Shown one piece after another: positions 47,263 to 59,546 of a stretch of DNA of 64,000 nucleotides. Source of the stretch: Myoxocephalus aenaeus. Taxonomy: Eukaryota; Chordata; Actinopteri; Perciformes; Cottidae. Each line of letters begins with the position of its first letter. Within the stretch, counting starts at the first letter, position 1. The translations under genes were made by a program, and so were the position numbers. Location: assembly GCA_038501785.1 (NCBI GenBank), contig JBAMJR010000031.1, positions 7,697,501-7,761,500 of the forward strand. The letters are read 5' to 3'. The notes beneath the pieces were generated by a model that saw only the letters and a program-made list of their open reading frames with translations, made no database searches and had not been told where the DNA came from.

Positions 47263-48460
47263 TCAATTCAATTCAGTTTATTTTGTATAGCCCAAAATCA
47301 CAAATTACAAATTTGCCTCGGAGGGTTTTACAATCTGTCCACATACGACATCCCTAACCCAGGACCTCACATCGGATCAGGAAAAACTCCCCCCCAAAAA
47401 TGGAAAAAACCCTTTCACAGGGAAAAAAGGCAAGAAACCTTCGGGAGAGCAACAGAGGAGGATCCCTCTCCCCGGATGGACAGAAGCAATAGATGTCATG
47501 TGTACAGAAAGAAAAATGTAACAGGGCTCAGCCCTAACTATAGACCTGAGCCAGCCCTAACTATAGACCTGAGCCAGCCCTAACTATAAACCTGAGCCAG
47601 CCCTAACTATAGACCTGAGCCAGCCCTAACAATAAACCTGAGCCAGCCCTAACTATAAACCTGAGCCAGCCCTAACAATAAACCTGAGCCAGCCCTAACT
47701 ATAAACCTGAGCCAGCTCTAACAATAAACCTGAGCCAGCCCTAACTATAGACCTGAGCCAGCCCTAACAATAAACCTGAGCCAGCCCTAACTATAGACCT
47801 GAGCCAGCCCTAACTATAAACCTGAGCCAGCCCTAACTATAAATCTGGGCCAGCCCTAACAATAAACCTGAGCCAGCCCTAACAATAAACCTGAGCCAGC
47901 CCTAACTATAGCCCTGAGCCAGCCCTAACTATAGACCTGAGCCAGCCCTAACTATAGACCTGAGCCAGCCCTAACTATAAACCTGAGCCAGCCCTAACTA
48001 TAAACCTGAGCCAGCCCTAACAATAAACCTGAGCCAGCCCTAACAATAAACCTGAGCCAGCCCTAACTATAGCCCTGAGCCAGCCCTAACTATAGACCTG
48101 AGCCAGCCCTAACTATAGACCTGAGCCAGCCCTAACTATAAACCTGAGCCAGCCCTAACTATAAATCTGGGCCAGCCCTAACTATAAACCTGAGCCAGCC
48201 CTAACTATAAATCTGGGCCAGCCCTAACTATAAGCGCTATCAAAGAGGAAAGTCTTAAGTCTACTCTTAAATGAGGTGACTGTCTGCCCCCCGGACTGAA
48301 AGTGGAAGCTGGTTCCACAGAAGAGGAGCTTGATAACGGAAGGCTCTGGCCCCATCCTTCTTTTTAAGACTCTGGGAACCAGAAGTAGCCCCGCATTCAG
48401 TGAGCGCAGCTCTCTAGTGGGGTAATGGTACTATGACCTCCTTAAGATATGATGAGTAAC
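47263..48460 (+). mobile_element. Dispersed teleost repeat carrying an expanded tandem array
   Basis: The left part (TTCAGTTTATTTTGTATAGC, 'TTTGCCTCGGAGGGTTTTAC', 'AAAAACTCCCCCCCAAAAAT', GAAACCTTCGGGAGAGCAAC) and the right part (AGGAAAGTCTTAAGTCTACT, GAAGCTGGTTCCACAGAAGA, 'GAGCGCAGCTCTCTAGTGGG') are, to my reading, the two halves of one high-copy non-coding fish repeat. The tandem array 47527-48233 lies between them. No protein-coding remnant or terminal repeat was found. The ends are approximate and the family is not named. Confidence 0.65.
47527..48233 (+). repeat. 23-bp minisatellite, about 31 units, with higher-order structure
   Basis: The unit reads AGCCCTAACTATAGACCTG plus AGCC. Five sub-types occur, differing after CCCTAAC: TATAGACC, TATAAACC, AATAAACC, TATAGCCC and TATAAATCTGGG. 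The order of six types in units 15-20 (from about 47860) repeats exactly in units 22-27, a period of seven units (161 bp), so a block has been duplicated. It spans about 707 bp. Confidence 0.95.
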
Positions 48461-49645
48461 ATGGACCTGCAGAAATTGTGATTAATCAAATACTTGGGTG
48501 TCACCACTAGATGGCAATATCAGCTAAAACGTGAATTTAATTAGTCCTCCCAGTCCCTGCTTCCACGAGACTACTAGTCAAATGAAGAAGAGCAAAGAGT
48601 ACCTGACTCGCTGCTTTATCAGTCACAACAGCAGCACAGCCAGCCTGCTCCCTGTTGCTCACTTCAATCCCACTCTCCTGGTGCTTTCTCTGAGTGCTCA
48701 CCCTGTGCCTGGCTGTGTTGGATGAGGCCCCTTGCATCTTCAAGGCTTGGTGCGGTCAAAGTGTTGCCTGATGTCCCACTGACCCAGCCCACCTCTGAGT
48801 ATCTGTGCAAGGCCTCCCTTTTTTGCCTGAAACCACCCAAAGGCTTTTTATCCCTTTATCCAGACATGAGATCAGAATTCCAGATCAGGATTAGGGTCAG
48901 TGTCTGGATCAGTTGTATCAAATATCTATTGAAGCATATCTCTCCATCTCTCTTTCACCTGCTTTGCTGGTCCACCAAAAGATGTTTTTTGTTTGTGTTC
49001 TTCTTCTCCTCTCTCTTGGAGATGAGTGACACATCAGAGATAGCCGTCAACTAATACTATCCTTTATGCCCTGTAAAAGTAAGTTGCAAGCCTGTAGCCC
49101 TTTCGCACTTCATTTGTTGTCGTTGGAAATCATACTTAATGTCATGCTCGACATCAGATGGGAGCTTTTTTTATTCAACTCAGTCAGTGATGTGCCCCTA
49201 AAGAATAGAAGAAACTTAAACATCAAAGCGAGACAAACATTCTTCCAGTCAAGCGGTTGGTTATGGTTGGAATTGCTCCAGGAAATAGTTGGTGAATGCA
49301 TTGGCAGTGTGCCTTTCAAGCCGGGTTTCTGTTAGGTTGGTGAGTTTTGAAAGCTTCCCACACTGCTGTTATTATACAACACTGGACTCCAGACAGCAGG
49401 GCATGATAGGCAAGGCTGTGATGATACAATTAAACTTTCTCCTGTGTCTATCGCTGTAGCATCCATAAGAACTCCTTCACAGGTGAATCTGACTCATGGT
49501 ACACTGCTAAGATGAGGTTGTCAGGGGTTTCTACTTTCTACTTTGCTTGCATATGAGCCATTGTGCACAAATCATATTTACTAATTGGTCCAGCAGGTGG
49601 TGATGGAGAGCTAGTGTTCTCATAGCCAGGCACTTAAATAAAGTT

Positions 49646-49653
49646 AGAGAGAG

Positions 49654-49696
<43 letters not shown>

Positions 49697-49722
49697 GCGT
49701 GTGCGTGTGCGTGCGCGTGCGC

Positions 49723-49761
<39 letters not shown>
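49646..49761 (+). repeat. GA/GT compound microsatellite with CG-rich core
   Basis: (GA)n at 49646-49656, then (GT)n to 49761. The core 49691-49726 alternates GTGTGC, GCGTGC and GCGCGT units: strictly alternating purine-pyrimidine with CG steps. Confidence 0.97.
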
Positions 49762-49762
<1 letters not shown>

Positions 49763-50446
49763 AAGGAGGAACTATCCGCAGAGCTTCACCTGACCTCCCA
49801 TTCCCCTCTGCTGCACACACCTTGTCAGCAGGTTCAGCCTTATCTCTCTCCGACTGAAGTGAGCCATTGAGCGCACACTTGACCTTGTCATTATCTTGTA
49901 ACTGGCTTTGTTTCCACTCTCTTTTCACTCTTTTGTGTGTTTCCTGACTTTCCTTTTCCGCTCTATTTGATCAAAGATAAGAACAGATCAACACACACAC
50001 TCACACACCCTCTCTTCTCACTTTCTCTTTCCCTTGTTTATGAAAGAAACCTTGTGTTGATTACAAAGAGAGGCCCTGACAATGACCTTCCATGTCAGTT
50101 TGAGGTGTACTAGTCAACACCACTCAGTCTTCTTTCTCTCATTTACAATATAGAGGAAGGATCTCACTTTTTTTCATCCTGAGTACAAAGCATATGGTTG
50201 CTCTTAATAGATATTATTAAAGTCTACATACGATGAACTTACTTGTTTGATAAAAAGAAAGGCAGGAAGAGGAAAACATAGGCCTTTAATCTCACCATTT
50301 ATGTGCAGCATTATCCCCAAATAAAGAGCTAAAAGTCATTCGAAGAGCACCGTGTAGAAGGCGAGAAGGTGGTAGATCTTCAGAGGTATAACTCAATAAT
50401 ATGTCCAAAAGGAATGTCAAGGAATAGTTGTTGGCAAATGTGCTTT

Positions 50447-50560
50447 CATGTCAAGAGTTAGATGAAAATACTGATTCCACTCTCATGGCTGTTCATCCAT
50501 GGCACAACAGCCAGGAGATTGTTAGCTTAGCTTATCATGAAGGCAGAGGTACGGCTAAGA
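50447..50560 (+). repeat. Dispersed repeat, family C, fragment 2
   Basis: Contains AGAGTTAGATGAAAATACTG, ATTCCACTCTCATGGCTGTT and TTAGCTTAGCTTATCATGAA. This resembles 36150-36215 and the 3' block at 58228-58352. Confidence 0.55.
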
Positions 50561-51684
50561 AATCGTCCTACACATCACCCCTGTGAACAAATTGTAGTTT
50601 TTACTCACTTTTTACTCACAATGAAGAAACAAATGTGAGAATGGCATCAATCTTCTCATCAAACTTTTGGGAAGAAAGCTAATAAGCCAATTTCCCAAAA
50701 TGTAAAATTATTCCTTTCATAGATAATGTATAATCCGCTATTTCTGGAGAAGCTCAGTAATTATGAAAACAAGACTCGTAAGCTATTGTTCATATTTACA
50801 GAGGTAAAAATATGACATCTAATGCAGCCAAGAATTGTAGTTATGTCGAAAAGTGAATTTCTATTGTACACTAGTTTGATATACCAAATAGAGAATATTG
50901 ATCAAATTTTTGTCCCTTTTTGTGAGAATTCTTCTGACATGAAATTAATGGAAAACTGTGCTGTTTAGGAGCTCATTCTTACTATCACCGAGGGATGCAG
51001 TCAAGTTACTTTTGGAATTACAATAGGCATATGCTTTCCATATAGCAAGTCTCAATATATCTGTCCATCAAAAGGTTCACTGACAGCATGAGGAGATATG
51101 TTGCTCGCCTTTGATTCTAATGCTAAGAGCATAATTTATGTAAGATGTTTGAATGACTTTTTGAGTAAGAATAGATAAAAGGAAATTGCATGATTGAAGA
51201 GCCCAAAAAGTGCCTGCAAAGCACTGTTTTTACACTCCTGGGGCTGCAAGAGGGTTGATGAGCAGGGCGGTTGCAAATGGTGATTAGCTCAAGCCATTTA
51301 TTGCACTAACAAAACAGTGTGCCAATCACGGCCATCCCTTGAGTTTTCCTCTCTTTTCTGCAAATATGAAAGACCTTGTCCCGACAGTGACTTCAAAGGT
51401 GGCAGCGGCAGGCCCCATACCAGGCCATGGAGTCTCCCTGAGCCCTTCCCCTCCACACATCAAACCCCAGCTGACAAAAGCAGCTCTAGGTGGCATAATG
51501 AGACGCATCACTCCTTTCAACTATCTGTGAAGTGTGACATTCTCTGTCTTCTTGTATCTTGTGTTGACATTGCGGCCTGTGTGTGAGGAGTTGACCAGTC
51601 CAGACAGCCCTCGTTCCTTGGACACTATCCACTGAGGGCAGCATCAAAGCCTTGCTAGTTCCTTAGGTCAACAGTCATGGCCGT

Positions 51685-51763
51685 GTACACAAACACACAC
51701 AAACACACACACACACACGCACACGCACACGCACACGCACACGCACACGCACACACAAACACA
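51685..51763 (+). repeat. CA/ACACGC compound microsatellite
   Basis: CA units followed by about seven ACACGC hexamers and ending in CA. Confidence 0.96.
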
Positions 51764-54700
51764 TCTGACTCCAAGGGGGAGAAGAGCAGTTTTGGTGCAG
51801 CCCTCCCCCTCGTAGTTTGCTCAGAGAAAGGACTGCAGACCAAAACATCAACTGATAACTCAATTTTCAGGAATCTTTCTTGGGAGCCGGTGCCGGTCAA
51901 CTGTAAAGCCGTTTTAAGAACCTATGTTTCACGCACATGTGCACCCTATCAGATAGGAGATACTGGAAGGCATGCTCCTGCCTTGTGACTGCCTCTCTGG
52001 TATTTTTTTCGTTGATGAAGGCCATTATCAGTGGATTAACAGAAACCAAGATGGAGGGGGCTCATACTGTTGAACATACTGCCCTAATTCTCCCTCGCCT
52101 GTATCCCATGTATTACCCTTGTCCACTGACCAGCAGATAAGATCCCTTGGAGAGATGGAAGCTATGCAACCACGCGCTGCACCTCTCATATGACCATGAT
52201 GCCAGAGACAAAAGTTAAAGACAAGTTCAGTAAGCTGTTCAAAGCTGATCCATGCTCCAATCCACAGACAGCTTTTCACATAATCAGAGGACACCTGGGC
52301 TCAGAATTCTCCAGAGACACATAAAGTAGCATTCAACATGTCACAACACAGCCAAAAAACAAACAAAGACTGGTTTCTGCTCCCTGGACACACACACACA
52401 CACAACAGCTGCATTCATATCCCCCCCTCATTCATAGCATAATACAATTGGACAGGTGGATTGATAATCTAATATGGCTGAGTTGTTTTTATCCTATTCC
52501 TCTCACTTTTCAAATAGTTTACTTGGAGCCTGAGGGTGTGAGCCATTCTGTTTTCTATGGCCGCTGAATTACCTCAGAGCGCGCTGTGCCTAGCTCGCTG
52601 CCAGTGAGGGAGGCGAGTATTGTTTTCATGACAGAGATCAATGGGTGGGTGAATGTGCTTTAATTCTGCAGGAGCTCCTCTCCCAGGCTAATAAATGCAA
52701 GCCTCCCTGCTGACTGGGTTGTCGTGCTGAGCCCAGCGGGGGTCAGTCTTTTTGTGTTCCTGTGCCCAAATTATGGAACCATCAATACAGTCCCTGGAAC
52801 CAGTCAATAGAAGCCCGCTTTGTGGCCGAGGGGAGACAACTTCAAGGCTGATCAAAAAAAAGGAAAGGAAAGAAAAGAAGAAAAAAAAGAAACTCTGACA
52901 CATTTACCAAATAAGGATCAAGATCAGAATGCAGAAATATATTATACATAAAAAAATTCTGAATCACTTGTATTACTTGTGCAACAGATATTGAGTGTAT
53001 CTCGTCAAAGGGATGCATCTAGTCAAACCTGTTTGTTTTACTTTTTTAATAATCATGTACATGTTGCTAATTATTTTGCAGCAGGAAGCAGTGCACTATA
53101 ATTGTACTTTGAACATGAAGCCACTTTAGAATCACTCAAGTTGTGTTCTGAAAGTCTATGAGGGAATAAAGTATGACATGGCTGTAGATATTATCAAACG
53201 ATAGACTTGAATAAATGTTCACTTTCAAAATTATCTTAATTTTGTAGGCAGGATTATTTAAATCCATATTCGAACATGGGTTGGCTTTTGAGGAACCCTG
53301 GAAAAACATTTTTCAACAAAATACTACATTTCTGTAGCCTGAGCCCGGGGTTGTGACACACTTTCTTTTGACAACGCATATGCTATGAAAACTGTTGTCA
53401 TGCATGAGTGTATATACATACTGCCTCACTGCTTGTAGCATCAAGTGAATTATTAAGTATCCAGCTTCAAAAAGCTTGTAAAACTCTGTCCTCCTCAAAA
53501 CCTCAAACTTTTTTCTTCTCCTCTCGCCTTTTCTCTTCCTTTTTTATTTTTGTTGGCTTCTCAAACATCAAGTTGTCTCCGGATTTTCAAACGGGCTGAA
53601 AAATAAGAGTTTCCCCAGCTTGCAAGCGCATTCAAAGGGCGCGTTCGTCAGATGTGCCACCTTGCAGCGTGGTGGTGGCTGTGCAGGAACAGGATCATTC
53701 AGATATGCTAATGGATCAGCGGGGTAGCTCCAAGCGCGGCTTACCCCGCTTTAAAAGACAGCTGCCTTCTCCCTTTCTTTTCATGCCCTACTCTCAGCCT
53801 GCCTCTCTCTTTCCCACTCTACATTGATAGCAGGTTGAAATTTAATAACCATTACATTTCTACTAATTAGACAGATAGAGCAATTAGCCGGGTGCATGTA
53901 AATCCAGGTTGTAAAATATGTTGGACAATGAGAGTTCAGAGGATGAGTTTGGGCAGTCGTTGAACGCAGCTGAGGTTAGAGTCGGCACAGTGTAATGATA
54001 TCATACTCAATGCAGAGAGCTGCAGATAATAGAGCCAGTGCCCACTGGCCCTCCCCTTGGTGAAGTGGCCCTCTGTGTCAGCGCCTGTGTTTGAGTCGTT
54101 GGCTCTGCCGCCGAAGCCCCGGTCCCACACTCTCCTGGGCTATCTATTCTCTCCAGCCAGAGTCATGCTGCGCAGGAATCCTGGGTGATTGGGTTTCTTT
54201 CAGGGGCCTTATAGTCAGTCATAAATCGGAGGGGATCCTGCCCGGCCCCTCGCTCTCGCCCCTAACCCTGGCTCCAGCTGGCAGGGGACGATTGTTGGAG
54301 AGCCGAGGTCATTGCAGGGTCGCTCTCTGTGGCGCTTCTTAACTCCCCTTGCCTATTTTTTTTCTACCCCTCCTCTTCACTACCCCCACACTTTTTTTTT
54401 CTCTGTCTCCCGGCTGAGGTTGCTAGGGCTTGGTATTTGCTTTTTAAGACCATGTTGTAATTACAGAGGAGCTCTACTCCCCTTGCCGCCTCTGGCTCCC
54501 TCTCCTCTTTTTTTATCACTGTTGATTGGTGGAAGAAGCTACTGGGGGCATCTCACCCCCCACAACCGGCTTTTGTGCTGCCTCTTCCTTGGACACACAC
54601 AGAACTGATTCATTCACATCTCCTAACCTTTACAGAAGGAGAAAAAGACCAGGGTGGCCTCCTCACACCAATCGGACAGCACCCGGAGGAGTTGATGGGA

Positions 54701-57700
54701 GTCACCTACAGAGAGGGTGCAGGATTCCCACCATTTATTAAACCAACTGTAGAAAAACACAGTATTATCAGTACTACTGTTGGTGTAGCCTAATCTTAGT
54801 GACATATTTGTTTATACAAATCTACTGTGTCTTACAATCTAAGAGGACAATTGTAATTGCAAAACAATAGAAACCTATTCACTTGGTCAACACAACAGGT
54901 TGCCACAGGCTCAGGCCACGTTTCTTTCCTGTAAAGACCTATGGCCGCTCTGTGTTTTGGTAGGAAGTCTGTGTTTGCTGTTTTAGCAGCGCTACGCCAC
55001 TGAGAACATCAGACGCAGCACTGAAATGTATTTTCCATCGTATTGCACCCCTCCGCCAACATCTGGGACCATAAACCAAGATCAAAATGTGACAGTGAAA
55101 ACAATATCACAATGACAACAAACAATCATGCCATTGGACAATAAGTGGAGGAGAAGTCGCCTTGAACCACATTTGGCCAGGGACGTCCTCACAAAAAGGC
55201 GAGCAGTCACTCAACAATCTCTCGTGCTGGCTTTTTGTATGTCTTGAATTTAATCTAATTTGTAATATAACAAAAACAGCTGTAGGTACAAACTGTGAAT
55301 GGATAAGAACTAAAGTAATAACTGCAGCTGCTGCTCAAACAGTCCAAGGCCTTCAAGACAGAAGTCTGAGGTGCTGCAGCCAATCATAAATATACCGTAC
55401 GTATAAGCATTAAAACACAGTCTGGAACTAAATTATTATATCCGCGTCACAAATCCTTTAAAGTGAGCGAAGCTTTTGATGCTATGCAGAGGCTTGTCTC
55501 TCCTCTGACACACTTCAAAACAAACGGAACCAAAATATCACAAAAATGCGTACAGTGTATAGCTATAGAAGCATGGGCCTTTCATGTGTATGGAAAAGTG
55601 CCACAAACTAGGCATTGTTCCTATGAAATAGGATACAGGCGTGGAAGAGCCATTGTTCTATTTCAGTTTGCTTGAATATCCTCTGTTGCATGCTGGCTCG
55701 TTGCTTCACCGTTCTGACTTCTGACAAACAGCATCTGCACCAGGGACGCCACTTCCTCCCACGAGGCAGATGGGAACAAACCCAGTATAATCACTTCAAA
55801 TAAACAGGATGGCATTAATTGTTTGCCCCATCAATTGAAGTATGTCCCTTGGTATTCAATGAGAATGTGATTAATCGTTTTAATGGTTTGACTTATTGGA
55901 TGCCAATCAGGAGAGATAAAAAATGTTGGCATGGAAAAAATCACTGGTTGAAGCCTATATTACTCTGCAGAGGCCACACTTATTCATAACTATAGACGGC
56001 TATATCATTTATACTGTAGCACAATGTAATGGCTATAGAATAATGACACCATCAACATTTCATCGAGTTCACTATAAGCCTCGCTCTCACTTTGCAATTC
56101 TGTCTATTGAAAATCTATAGAGAAAAGGAAGACTCGATTTACGGCACCGAGGAAGTGCTTTTAACTATTACACAACCACAACAGGAAGAGCAGAGCACTT
56201 TTATTATCCCTGGTATCTATAGCTTTTCCCTTACTAAAGAGTATCAATGTAAGTTCTTGCAGTTACTATTCCTAGTAGGGGAAATGACACGTTATTGGTC
56301 ACTGCGATTACTCAAACCAGCATTGAGAGTGAATTACAAAATAATATATTTGAATATCTTTTTGGTCTGAATAGGTCGCTAAATTTGTTGCTACTAGTAG
56401 GCTCTGAGGAAAATAAAAAATGTTGGTTGTCTTTTGCTGTCTTGTTGTCTGCCACTTAAAACGTGACCAACTTGATGAAATAGGCAAGTCCGAGTCAAGG
56501 GGCCACAGCTAGTTGAGACATGTCTGTAAAAACAATTTTGTACAGCAGAGATAACAGCTAAACAGTTGGAAACGTTACAGGTTTACTTCCAAATATAGAA
56601 TACATTTTCAATTACAATTTCTGAAAAATGAATGCAGTACATGAGAATATGAGAATATTAGGACTTGGCTTCACTAAGAAAAACAGTGCCCAATTCTCCA
56701 TTTGGGCACCATTAAACCACTGCAGAAGAAAATGTAGAAAACTGAAAAACTGGAAATACAACAATTACAGGCATACCCGACTTCAGCTCTCAATACTTTG
56801 TACATGTGTGAACATGTACAAAAAGTAAAATGATACAATAAAATGCATGCAAGGATGCCATCAGGAAATGTTATCTTCAAACCTCTGAGCTAAAACAACA
56901 ATATCAAACATTAACGTCTCACAATGCACCACATTGCTCTCAGGAATGACAGATATCGCTTACACATATCAGATGTCAACACTGAGCCAAATGCCAACAG
57001 ACGTAAACAAACACCTCCAGACAGCGGAGCAAACAATTTGCTGAACTGAGGACTTCCTACCAGTGTTCTCAGGTCTGTCTGCTTTGACATTGTCACAGTG
57101 GCACAGGTTAACAGCCTGGCCGTGGTCAGATCACAAGGGCTGTGACGGCTGGATTACAGGCCTTCACCAAAAGATGCTAATAGAAATGTTCTGAACCTGA
57201 AACACTAGTCTCTCTGTCAAAAGCAGGAGGTGAGAGAGAGGGAGAAACAGACACTGGAACGTAGAGAGGCTACTGTTGTTTGTCCAGACAGAGAGAGTCA
57301 TGGTGGTGCATGCCTTATTCTTTAAAGATAGGGGACAAGGGTTTCACAAGGGAGAGGTGTTGGGTGTTAGGGGAGGTGGGGGGCACCAACAAGGTTGTGT
57401 CAGCACCCAGAAGACAGGAGGCCAGTCTAGCCGGTGTCCTTTTTCACTCGCGCTGACCTGTTTGAACTACAGTGGGCCGACCGCTGTCACCCTGTTTAGA
57501 CAGCTAACACTCTGCTCATTCTGAACCCAGACTTTCAACAGCACTTGACACTCAAGACGACACTTAAGACACATACGTTTTGTTTACCCTCCTTTTGGTC
57601 TTCTTGAAGGGTGAATGAAAGCACAGATCGTTTCTACATCTGTAGTGAGGCTTAAACAGAATAATGCTTAGATGAAAAAGGTTGCTGTCCTAGTGAGGTT

Positions 57701-57774
57701 CACACTGATCTCATCCTTAACGTAGTAACACCTGCGAGATGATAACAGGAAGGATTTAGAAGTTAGATGGGGTA

Positions 57775-57819
57775 CATGTTGTAACTTCTGTCTGCTGTTA
57801 TGATAGAAGTTACAACATG
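57775..57819. repeat. Inverted repeat, 15-bp perfect stem
   Basis: Left arm 57775-57789 (CATGTTGTAACTTCT) and right arm 57805-57819 are exact reverse complements. Pairing continues inward as G-U, T-A, C-G, leaving a 9-base loop: 18 pairs as RNA. Confidence 0.92.
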
Positions 57820-57931
57820 CACAAACAGAGACAAACACATTCCAATTGTGAAATAATGTCCATTACGTTGCAACATGAGCAGCAATTAGAGTAGCAATTA
57901 GAGGACATCAACGTTATAGGTGTGTCAAGTT

Positions 57932-58110
57932 ATGTATGCCAGTGGTAGAGCAGGTTGTCCTTGAACTACAAGATTGGCATTCCCCGGTTTGTACTGTCCA
58001 CATACCAAAGTGTCCTCGAGTCAGATACTGAACCCCAAGTCACTTCACAGCAGCCCCCTGCTCCTTAAATGCATAGGATGAGTCAAATTGTATTGGTTCA
58101 GTTGGTATTC
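57932..58110 (+). mobile_element. Decayed tRNA-related SINE
   Basis: Matches the order of blocks in the SINE at 28700-28935: GGTAGAGCAGGTTGTCC head, damaged B box (CCCCGGTTTGTAC), 'AAGTGTCCTCGAGTCAGATA', CTGAACCCCAAG, CAGCAGCCCCCTGCTCC, and ATGCATAGGATGAGTCAAAT. No longer able to act as a Pol III promoter by sequence. Confidence 0.65.
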
Positions 58111-58227
58111 AGTGTGTATGAAGTGTTGCATGAAACATACCGACATAGCTGATGGAAAGATTGCCAGCTAGCTAATGCTTGTATTAATTAATGCTTATAT
58201 TGGTAATAATCAATACATAATTGTTTG

Positions 58228-58352
58228 GCATTTTTGGAAATAAGCTTATGTTCTTAAGGAGATTTGATGGGAGTAAACCACTTCTATGTCTGTGTTCTGA
58301 ATATATGGCTGCAGTTAAGAGCAGGCCAGCTTAGCATAAAGACTAAAAACAG
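58228..58352 (+). repeat. Dispersed repeat, family C, fragment 3
   Basis: TTTTTGGAAATAAGCTTATG, then ATGTCTGTGTTCTGAATATA and CCAGCTTAGCATAAAGACTA: a decayed piece of the same repeat type as 50447-50560. Confidence 0.5.
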
Positions 58353-59546
58353 TTATGTTCCATGTATTTAATGCTTTAAGTCTGTACAGTATAACAGCCA
58401 GAGTAAGGATTTTTTAAGCTAAAACATTAGAGCAAATATTTCAGTCAGATTTGTGCAAATAACGTGAGGCAAAACACATAAACTCTTTTTGACTAGGTTA
58501 CCATGATAGTTAGTGGTGAGAAACTTTGTTTCAAACAAAGTTAAACAAATAATTACCTTAAAAAGCAGACAAAGAACTGCTCTAAGCTTTCGCCCATGAG
58601 TGCTTTTACTAACGAGCTTAAGAGCTCAAACCTGGCCTGAGTCTGTCACACCCAATCTGCTCCAGTCTCTTGTACATTTAAACAACAGCCATCTTTGAAC
58701 ATTAAGCGCTCTTAAGTCGCAGGCTTCTTTCTTATAGGAGACTTCACCAATAAAACTGCTTTCAAATCCCTCCACTAAAGCCTCCACATCAACATCCTTT
58801 CCCGTGACAAGAGGCAGCAGTGGTCTCATCTGCGTGCACTATGAAGCAGAAACAGGAATGGGTGTGTTTGTGCGTGTGTGTGATAGATAGAGATGCATGT
58901 GATGTGTAATAATAGTAAAAACAGCCCTTCCCCAAAGATATCGGCCCTCATACTTTGGCAATAAAACTAAAGTGTATCAAAACAGGATGTCTGAAGCCTG
59001 CTTGTCAAACGGGACCAGGTTTGACTGACAGTGTTGGATATGTCGTAGGTTCCCCCATCGATCACTCAGGAGGCCCTGATGTGAAATGGAAATCACTTGA
59101 TATTAGGTTTGATATCACCAGACGTGTAGAAGTCAAACAGCCACTGAATTTGCTCAGAGAGTAAGGGAAGAAAAAGCGCACAGGCACTTTCCATAACTGG
59201 GTTACCAACAGCTGTCTATTTGACAGAGGCTGAAATGTATTGAAAAAAGATATGTGTATTGCTAGACCATTTATGTAGTTTCTAAGGCAATTTACTACAT
59301 TACACACTGTAGATATAAAGTTCACTTGATAACAACAATCCTTTATTTCAGGATTACGGCCCAACTTTTGGAAAGTGTTACACTGTTTTTTTATGTAAAT
59401 GTTCCCACAATGGTAGAACATTTAAGGTACTAAGATCTAGCGAAGTTGATCCACCGGATCAGCAAACTTTCTGCTGCTGCCATTACACAGGTTAGATCTA
59501 GTGCTGCCGTTGGGGTTTGCGCTGGCTGAATGAGAGTTGCTACAGC

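Larger units (their letters stand above)
48461..57931. other. Intergenic DNA, no gene found
   Basis: Long non-coding stretch with microsatellites at 49646-49761 and 51685-51763, a family C repeat fragment, a hairpin at 57775-57819, and unique GC-richer blocks at about 52540-52820 and 53640-54270 that may be conserved regulatory DNA. No exon was recognised. Confidence 0.6.

Noticed and set aside
47527..48233. Interstitial telomeric repeat, because of CCCTAA in each unit
   Set aside because: The hexamer occurs once per 23-bp unit and never in tandem, so it is coincidental to the unit sequence.
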